From Thermoplasmata archaeon (GTDB lineage Archaea > Thermoplasmatota > Thermoplasmata > Thermoplasmatales > Thermoplasmataceae), in assembly GCA_021797295.1 (NCBI GenBank), contig JAKAAA010000029.1, forward strand, positions 1-12,111: DNA of 12,111 nucleotides, written 5' to 3'. Shown here piece after piece: positions 7,614-12,111 of this stretch (position 1 is the stretch's first letter; each line of letters begins with the position of its first letter). The notes under the pieces were generated by a model. The model was not told where the DNA came from, did no database searches, and was given only the letters and a program-made list of their open reading frames with translations. A program made the position numbers and the translations under genes.

Positions 7614-7622
7614 TTAATAAAC
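7614..7622 (-). promoter_or_regulatory. TATA-like box for the polyglucan operon
   Basis: TTTATTAAT on the minus strand, 21-29 nt upstream of the ATG at 7593, is the right distance for a leaderless transcript of the debranching/glycosyltransferase/GH57 operon. It lies in the 123-bp gap shared with the divergent glucoamylase gene. Confidence 0.45.
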
Positions 7623-7680
7623 ATTGCTGGGATTGCCCCTGAAAAGATAATATAAATTTAGAGTCATAATATATCATTAC

Positions 7681-7694
7681 AGAAAGGTTTTAAA
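7681..7694 (+). promoter_or_regulatory. BRE plus TATA-like box for the glucoamylase gene
   Basis: A purine-rich AGAAAGG (BRE-like) is followed by TTTTAAA centred near 7691, 26 bp before the ATG at 7717. Spacing implies a leaderless mRNA. Another A/T box near 7650-7660 (ATAATATAAATTT) would give a leader of about 35 nt and fits less well. Confidence 0.5.
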
Positions 7695-7708
7695 CTAAAT
7701 ATAGTTAT

Positions 7709-7722
7709 ATGGTACCATGGTA
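7709..7722. repeat. Overlapping palindromes across the glucoamylase start codon
   Basis: The 14 bases ATGGTACCATGGTA contain two perfect 10-bp palindromes, ATGGTACCAT (7709-7718) and TACCATGGTA (7713-7722), and a direct repeat of ATGGTA spaced 8 bp. They cover the presumed transcription and translation start at 7717. This could be an operator; no binding protein is identified. Confidence 0.3.
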
Positions 7723-9630
7723 AGATACCTCCCCCTGGGAAATGGTAGAATGTTACTGACATTTGATGAAGATTACAGGATAACAGACTTTTATTATTCA
7801 AAATATGCATCTGAGAACCATTCAAGCGGTCATCCGTTTATGTACGGTATTTCTATTGATAACAATTTTTTGTGGTTAGATAGGAACCATTTAAAATTTA
7901 TGGATTATTTTGATCATACCATGGTGGGTACAGTATTTTATCCTATGTCTGGGATAGATTTTGAAAGTCGTGATATTGTGGATATTTACAAAAATATTTA
8001 TATAAGACATATAAACATTTCAAACACGGGGAATACCAGAAGAAATATTAAATTCTTCTTTCATCAGAATTTCTATATTTACGGGAATGATATTGGAGAT
8101 ACGGCGGCTTTATATCCTGAGCTGGATGGCATTGTGCATTACAAAGAAAATAGATATTTTCTGGCATCTACCCTGGATGAAAATAATAAAACTATGGATC
8201 AGTATGCTACAGGGGTAAAAGATACAGGTGTGTTAAAGGGGACATGGAAGGATGCTGAGGATAATGAACTATCCATGAATCCAGTTTCTATTGGATCTGT
8301 GGATTCAGTTTTACGCCATTCCGTGGATATCGATCCGGGTAAAAAGTTCTCGGTTTATTATTATATTGTTGCCGGAGAGAGCTATAAGGAAATATCACAG
8401 ATAAAAGGCAATATAAATCTGGAATATTTAAAAAAGCTTGAGCGCAGAACAACAAATTATTGGGAGTTATGGTCTTCAAAAGTTACACCAAATCTTGATC
8501 CCGATACAAATGCACTGTTCAGGCGTTCTCTCTTCATTATTAAGAGCCATTCAAATATAATCGGTTCTATAGCGGCATCCTCGGATAGTGATATCCTAAA
8601 AATGAGCCATGACGGTTACTATTATGTGTGGCCCAGAGATGCCGCAGTTGCTGCTTATTCCCTCAGTATAGCAGGCCATTCCCAGACTGCCAGGCAGTTC
8701 TTCTCACTTTCAACTTCACTTATTTCAAGCCAGGGGTATATGCAGCATAAATACAATATGGATGGGCATCTGGCAAGCAGCTGGCTTCCACATATTATGA
8801 GGGGAAAAGAGATATATCCCATACAGGAAGATGAAACCGCACTTCTGGTCTGGGTACTCTGGGAATACTTCAGAAAATACAATGATATAGGTTTCACTGC
8901 TCCCTTCTATGACGATCTTGTGATAAAAGCTGCAGAATTCATGACAGGATTTGTAAATGAAGATGGATTGCCAAGGGAATCATTTGATCTATGGGAAGAA
9001 AGGTACGGAATACATGCATATACAGTATCGACCACATATGCTGCATTGAAAGCCGCATCACATTTTGCCGATGTTTTCGGAGATCAGGATCTCTCAAAAA
9101 AATACTCTGAGGCTGCCACAAGAATGTATAATGCATTCGAGGAGAAGTTTTACTCAGATGAATATGGAAGATATGCAAGGGCCATAATCGATGGAAAGCC
9201 AGATTTTACAGTAGATAGTGCCCTGTCATCCATTGTAATTTTTGGAATGAAAGACCCCAAAGATTCCAGGGTTGTCAGCACCATGGAAGCTATCATGGAA
9301 AAACTCTGGGTTAACGGTGTGGGGGGTATAGCAAGATACGAAAATGACAACTACATGAGAATAAAGGACGACGTTAATGTGCCAGGAAACCCATGGATAA
9401 TTACAACACTGTGGATGGCAAGATATTTCATGAAGGCAGGTGATCTCGAGAGGGGATGGTCACTGATAGAATGGGTGAAGTCTCACAGACAAAAATCCGG
9501 AATATTTTCTGAACAGATAAATCCCTATACAGGTCAACCACATTCTGTATCACCGCTGATATGGAGTCATGCTGAGCTTGTGATAACATTGCTTGAGTAT
9601 TCAGCTTATACGCAGAATAAGAAAATATGA
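7717..9630 (+). CDS. GH15 glucoamylase (glucan 1,4-alpha-glucosidase)
   Basis: This 637-residue protein has the two-part architecture of prokaryotic glucoamylases. An N-terminal beta-sandwich domain (about 1-250) starts RYLPLGNGRMLLTFDEDY. An (alpha/alpha)6 catalytic domain (about 260-637) follows. Visible catalytic blocks are YYVWPRDAA (305-308), IQEDETALLVW (369-379), FDLWEERYG with presumed general acid E427, VPGNPWIITTLW (555-566), and SEQINPYTG with presumed general base E599, followed by PLIWSHAE. The family removes beta-glucose from non-reducing ends of alpha-1,4 (and slowly alpha-1,6) glucans. There is no signal peptide, so the enzyme is probably cytoplasmic. It is divergent from the debranching/synthase/GH57 operon, 123 bp away, so the two units may be co-regulated. 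Free glucose fits entry into the non-phosphorylative Entner-Doudoroff route known in Thermoplasmatales. Confidence 0.95.
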   Translation: MVRYLPLGNGRMLLTFDEDYRITDFYYSKYASENHSSGHPFMYGISIDNNFLWLDRNHLKFMDYFDHTMVGTVFYPMSGIDFESRDIVDIYKNIYIRHINISNTGNTRRNIKFFFHQNFYIYGNDIGDTAALYPELDGIVHYKENRYFLASTLDENNKTMDQYATGVKDTGVLKGTWKDAEDNELSMNPVSIGSVDSVLRHSVDIDPGKKFSVYYYIVAGESYKEISQIKGNINLEYLKKLERRTTNYWELWSSKVTPNLDPDTNALFRRSLFIIKSHSNIIGSIAASSDSDILKMSHDGYYYVWPRDAAVAAYSLSIAGHSQTARQFFSLSTSLISSQGYMQHKYNMDGHLASSWLPHIMRGKEIYPIQEDETALLVWVLWEYFRKYNDIGFTAPFYDDLVIKAAEFMTGFVNEDGLPRESFDLWEERYGIHAYTVSTTYAALKAASHFADVFGDQDLSKKYSEAATRMYNAFEEKFYSDEYGRYARAIIDGKPDFTVDSALSSIVIFGMKDPKDSRVVSTMEAIMEKLWVNGVGGIARYENDNYMRIKDDVNVPGNPWIITTLWMARYFMKAGDLERGWSLIEWVKSHRQKSGIFSEQINPYTGQPHSVSPLIWSHAELVITLLEYSAYTQNKKI

Positions 9631-9780
9631 TTTTATGCAGGTAATTGCTAAAAGGAACAAAACTGCAAATGAAAAACTAACATTAATACCTTATTCCCCA
9701 TAGTCAAAAGTGTTTTATATGAATATACAGTTGAGAAATTCTATAAAATAACGAAATACTGTTTTTAATGAATTTTTTAC

Positions 9781-9808
9781 CCTTTTCATGAAGAATTTTG
9801 AGAAAAGG
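9781..9808 (+). other. Small hairpin in the 243-bp gap before the rhodanese gene
   Basis: CCTTTTC (9781-9787) pairs with GAAAAGG (9802-9808) around a 14-nt loop, after TTTTTT at 9773-9778. The gap 9631-9873 is otherwise AT-rich with no convincing gene; the longest small frame (9635-9703, 22 codons) has no supporting features. The hairpin could be part of glucoamylase 3'-end formation, though it lies 150 nt after that gene. Confidence 0.2.
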
Positions 9809-9845
9809 CAATTTATAGTAATGTAGCATTGAAAATGCTTTAATT

Positions 9846-9854
9846 CTTATATAC
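9846..9854 (+). promoter_or_regulatory. TATA-like box for the rhodanese gene
   Basis: CTTATATAC is centred near 9850, 24 bp before ATG 9874, consistent with a leaderless mRNA. Confidence 0.45.
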
Positions 9855-9873
9855 AAATTTATGATTTCATGTC

Positions 9874-10188
9874 ATGGTTTTAAACATAATTCCTGATGAG
9901 CTATCAGAAATGATGAACAAAAATGAATGCGTAATCATCGATGTCAGGGAGCAGTTTGAATACGAATCTGGACATATAGATGGTTCAGTTCTGGTACCAA
10001 TGTATGATATCTTTAATGATATTTCCCTGATAAAAAAGTATAAAGATAAAAAAATAGTCCTTGTATGCAGCTCCGGCCACAGAAGTTATTATACCGGCAA
10101 ATTTCTTGAAGAAAATGGACTTGAAAATGTCTATAATCTCTACAACGGATTATATGGCTGGGAAATAGAAGAAAAACCATTGGTTTAA
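9874..10188 (+). CDS. Single-domain rhodanese-like sulfurtransferase
   Basis: This 104-residue protein matches a stand-alone rhodanese domain. It has the N-terminal signature IIDVREQFEYESGHIDGSV (about 21-39) and the active-site loop CSSGHRS with Cys65 as the presumed persulfide carrier, followed by a helix and the closing GLYGWE segment. Such proteins move sulfane sulfur from thiosulfate, polysulfide or persulfide to acceptors, in detoxification or sulfur trafficking; which one applies is not shown here. The length is normal for a single domain. Other ATGs nearby (9861, 9869) are out of frame, and the TATA-like box at 9846-9854 supports 9874. It is a lone gene, with a gap on each side and the convergent membrane-protein gene downstream. 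Cytoplasmic, no signal peptide. Confidence 0.93.
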   Translation: MVLNIIPDELSEMMNKNECVIIDVREQFEYESGHIDGSVLVPMYDIFNDISLIKKYKDKKIVLVCSSGHRSYYTGKFLEENGLENVYNLYNGLYGWEIEEKPLV

Positions 10189-10193
10189 ATAAT

Positions 10194-10254
10194 GTGCCAC
10201 CACCTTTCGACATTGCTGATGGGACTACATCAGCATTTTATCGGGTTGTGACAC
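10194..10254 (+). other. Composite imperfect hairpin between convergent genes: terminator or small RNA
   Basis: An outer stem pairs 10194-10205 with 10243-10254 (ten of twelve positions pair, one as G-U). After an internal loop of 8 and 7 nt, a perfect 8-bp inner stem pairs TGCTGATG (10214-10221) with CATCAGCA (10228-10235) around the loop GGACTA. It lies 6 nt after the rhodanese stop and 78 nt from the convergent gene's stop, followed by A/T-rich DNA. It could be a bidirectional terminator. The internal-loop layout, and an ACA at 10251-10253 exactly 15 nt after the inner stem, also resemble one H/ACA guide RNA unit, but no kink-turn or K-loop is clear. I cannot choose between these. Confidence 0.4.
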
Positions 10255-10332
10255 TCTCACTTTATAAATTAATTATTTATTCTTATGTATTTATTATTTA
10301 TAGTATTTTCGTTTTGGATGAGACCTATTGAA

Positions 10333-11178
10333 TTATTCGCCTTCAATATCTGCATAGGTATTTTTTGCTTTTTTATTACTATATGATATTAAAATAAACA
10401 CTGTAACAACCATTATTGCTATATAAATAAATTCGAATTCCAGTGGTATGATATAACGAATGGAAATAAAGAACAAAAAGCCGATTAATAGTCCAGGAAT
10501 TACCGAAAATGATCCTATTGTATTATCATTATTTTTGCTGTTACTTGCATACAGCCAGTATATAGCTGCTATTACAGAAACGGCAAAACCTGCAGAAATC
10601 TCTGTGGAAAATGGGAGGGTTAATTTGTAAAGAGGAAGATATGTCTGATAACCGTTTTTGAAGAGTGAAATTATTGAGGCATATTCGGCCAGCCAGACAT
10701 AACTATAACTGGTAAAATATGAACTTGTGGTGATGGCAATATTTCCTATTTTCATATACGCCAAGGTAGCCATCTGCATCAATAACATACCTGAAGCTGT
10801 AAGGTAATATGATATCAGCTTCCCGAATGTTTTAGATAAGATTCCCTCAATGATGAAGAGCAAAATTAGGAGTATTATTGCTGTAAAAATCAGTTTTCTG
10901 GATACTGGCACATCGGGAAGATAGGAAAAATATGTTACTACTATAGGACTATGTACAAAAAGAGTTTTGAGATAAAACAGTAGAATAACTAGAAGAGTTA
11001 ACAAAAGTATTAGAATTCCATACAATCTTATAAATTTCGATAAAAGAAATAATATGGTAAAAATTACAACGAAATATACTACAGTCACAGTGAGTATTAA
11101 CTCTCTTGTAGCGAAAAGCATTATAAAATCAGGAATAAATATCAAAGCGCTTACAAGTATGGTTTGTAATCTATTCAT
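10333..11178 (-). CDS. Multi-pass membrane protein of unknown function, DUF58 partner
   Basis: I do not recognise a named family. The 281-residue protein is very hydrophobic, with about eight predicted membrane helices near residues 8-24, 28-47, 52-70, 96-113, 120-140, 195-212, 223-243 and 246-266. An outer or inner loop of about 50 residues (143-193) is rich in Tyr and Ser. The C terminus is short and charged (NKKAKNTYADIEGE). No catalytic motif is visible. The ATG follows the DUF58 stop by one base (TAAG then ATG), with a G-rich GGGGG about 11 nt before the start, so the two are co-translated or closely coupled. In MoxR/DUF58 operons elsewhere the companions are often membrane proteins, so a role in the same membrane complex is likely but inferred. 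It could be transporter-like, but nothing shows that. Confidence 0.85.
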   Translation of the reverse strand: MNRLQTILVSALIFIPDFIMLFATRELILTVTVVYFVVIFTILFLLSKFIRLYGILILLLTLLVILLFYLKTLFVHSPIVVTYFSYLPDVPVSRKLIFTAIILLILLFIIEGILSKTFGKLISYYLTASGMLLMQMATLAYMKIGNIAITTSSYFTSYSYVWLAEYASIISLFKNGYQTYLPLYKLTLPFSTEISAGFAVSVIAAIYWLYASNSKNNDNTIGSFSVIPGLLIGFLFFISIRYIIPLEFEFIYIAIMVVTVFILISYSNKKAKNTYADIEGE

Positions 11179-11179
11179 C

Positions 11180-12111
11180 TTATGAGGCCCCCTTATTCAT
11201 ACTTCTTCCATAATTATATTCAAACATTATTTTCGGCAGCATATTTTTCTTATTCACGTACACGCATCTTATACCTCTATTTCTTATTGCATTGACAGTT
11301 CTTCTGACCCGGTTAATTTCCTTGAATTGTGAATTCCTGATAAGCAAATCTTCAAAGTCCCCATTTGGACTGCAATCATAATAAGATTCATGGTTAATAA
11401 GAAAAACGGTGAGATTATTATAATAACTTAGTGCTTCAACGGAGTTTAATGAAGCAGTTATCAGAAAAAGCAAAACTTTTTTTTTCTGTTTTGTTTGTAG
11501 ATATTTTATAGCATTTGCAGCGCTGAATCCCCCTGAAGGAATTATTGAAGAAACTTCTTTCTCAAGTCTATCAATGCCCTTACCTGAATTATCCGGTGGT
11601 ATATATGTATGTATATTATCAGAGTATAACAAAAATCCTACACTATCCCTGTTTTTTATCATAAAATATGATGAATTTATTATATCAAGAACGGTCTTAT
11701 CATATATTCTATCGGTAGACCCGTAATTCATGGATACGCTGTAGTCAATTATGAATATAGCAGTTATTTCACGCTCTTCTTCCATCTGTTTCACAAGGAG
11801 GTTGCTAGTACTCCCATCGTATCTTGACCAAACAATAAATCTAGGGTCGTCATCGTAGGTATAAGGTCTTATTCCGTACAGGTTATATCCCTGGCCAATT
11901 TTATGAGAATAGTGGTTTCCAAAGGTATATAAAAAACTGGAGATCATTTCACTCCTGCTTGATTTTATATCACTCATTGAGGGAGATATTTTTATTTCCA
12001 TTTTACTCAAAAAGGTTTTTTCTATGGATGATATATGGAAAATATCCGATATCCTTATTTTTATATTCCCAAAATCATATCTGCCTATATATCTGGGAAC
12101 TATCCAGTATT
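11180..12111 (-). CDS. DUF58 / vWA-like MoxR-associated protein, 5' end beyond window
   Basis: The frame is open from the stop at 11180-11182 to the right edge, 309 residues in the window. A TTG at 12008-12010 could be taken as the start, but 33 more in-frame residues upstream carry the RYIGRYDFGNIKIRISD block typical of DUF58 proteins just before their beta-sandwich end, so the gene continues beyond the edge. Next comes the DUF58 core: GIRPYTYDDDPRFIVWSRY, LLVKQMEEERE, then a vWA-type strand FIIDYSVSM with a DXSXS metal-site motif (Asp codon at 11744-11746). The missing N terminus probably holds two membrane helices. DUF58 proteins usually accompany a MoxR AAA+ ATPase and act in assembly or activation of membrane or metal-containing complexes; the target here is unknown. 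It is followed after one base by the membrane-protein gene. Confidence 0.88.
   Translation of the reverse strand, partial: YWIVPRYIGRYDFGNIKIRISDIFHISSIEKTFLSKMEIKISPSMSDIKSSRSEMISSFLYTFGNHYSHKIGQGYNLYGIRPYTYDDDPRFIVWSRYDGSTSNLLVKQMEEEREITAIFIIDYSVSMNYGSTDRIYDKTVLDIINSSYFMIKNRDSVGFLLYSDNIHTYIPPDNSGKGIDRLEKEVSSIIPSGGFSAANAIKYLQTKQKKKVLLFLITASLNSVEALSYYNNLTVFLINHESYYDCSPNGDFEDLLIRNSQFKEINRVRRTVNAIRNRGIRCVYVNKKNMLPKIMFEYNYGRSMNKGAS

Noticed and set aside
5982..9350. Other-strand frames inside the glucan genes (for example 5982-6185, 6209-6484, 8655-8897, 8939-9178)
   Set aside because: They are shadows of strongly supported enzymes and show no motifs of their own.
9635..9703. Small frame of 22 codons after the glucoamylase gene
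   Set aside because: No ribosome-binding site, well-placed promoter or recognisable sequence; expected by chance.
11180..12010. DUF58 gene starting at TTG 12010
   Set aside because: The frame stays open to the window edge and the upstream residues carry conserved DUF58 sequence, so the true start is outside.
1..12111. CRISPR arrays, insertion sequences, or a new defence system
   Set aside because: No regularly spaced repeats, terminal inverted repeats, transposase or nuclease-helicase cluster was seen; the genes read as housekeeping repair, transport and carbohydrate metabolism.

Overview
The window looks like chromosomal DNA of a thermoacidophilic euryarchaeon of the order Thermoplasmatales, with Ferroplasma or a near relative as the best guess. 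The reasons are AT-rich DNA with many ATA and AGA/AGG codons, archaeal TATA-like boxes about 25-28 bp before start codons with no room for a leader (leaderless mRNAs), an alkyltransferase-endonuclease V fusion of the kind characterised from Ferroplasma acidarmanus, and a cluster of intracellular polyglucan enzymes. Genus placement is an inference from gene content; no search was possible.

Layout. (1) 1-2335, minus: most of a large RND/MMPL-type membrane transporter, running off the left edge. (2) 2390-3358, plus: a DNA-repair fusion, divergent from the transporter and sharing a short promoter region with it. Its last codons and stop lie inside a tRNA-Leu(CAG) gene (3340-3424). (3) 3540-7593, minus: a tightly overlapping three-gene operon, transcribed in the order archaeal debranching enzyme, GT4-type glycosyltransferase/glycogen-synthase-like protein, GH57 amylase-type hydrolase. 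(4) 7717-9630, plus: a GH15 glucoamylase, divergent from that operon. (5) 9874-10188, plus: a single-domain rhodanese. (6) 10194-10254: a composite imperfect hairpin between convergent genes. (7) 10333-12111, minus: an eight-helix membrane protein of unknown function downstream of a DUF58 (MoxR-associated, vWA-like) protein that runs off the right edge.

How the genes may work together. The four glucan genes form a small storage-polyglucan module: chain elongation (GT4), endo-cleavage or transfer (GH57), removal of branches (debranching enzyme) and exo-hydrolysis to free glucose (GH15). None has a signal peptide, so the cycle is probably cytoplasmic. Hydrolytic release of free glucose would suit the non-phosphorylative Entner-Doudoroff pathway known in this order. 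The DUF58/membrane pair is probably the tail of a MoxR-type operon lying mostly to the right of the window.

The most unusual points are the coding sequence that ends inside a tRNA gene, the alkyltransferase-endonuclease V fusion with several altered active-site neighbours, and the structured element at 10194-10254. I see no insertion sequence, CRISPR array, prophage gene or replication origin.
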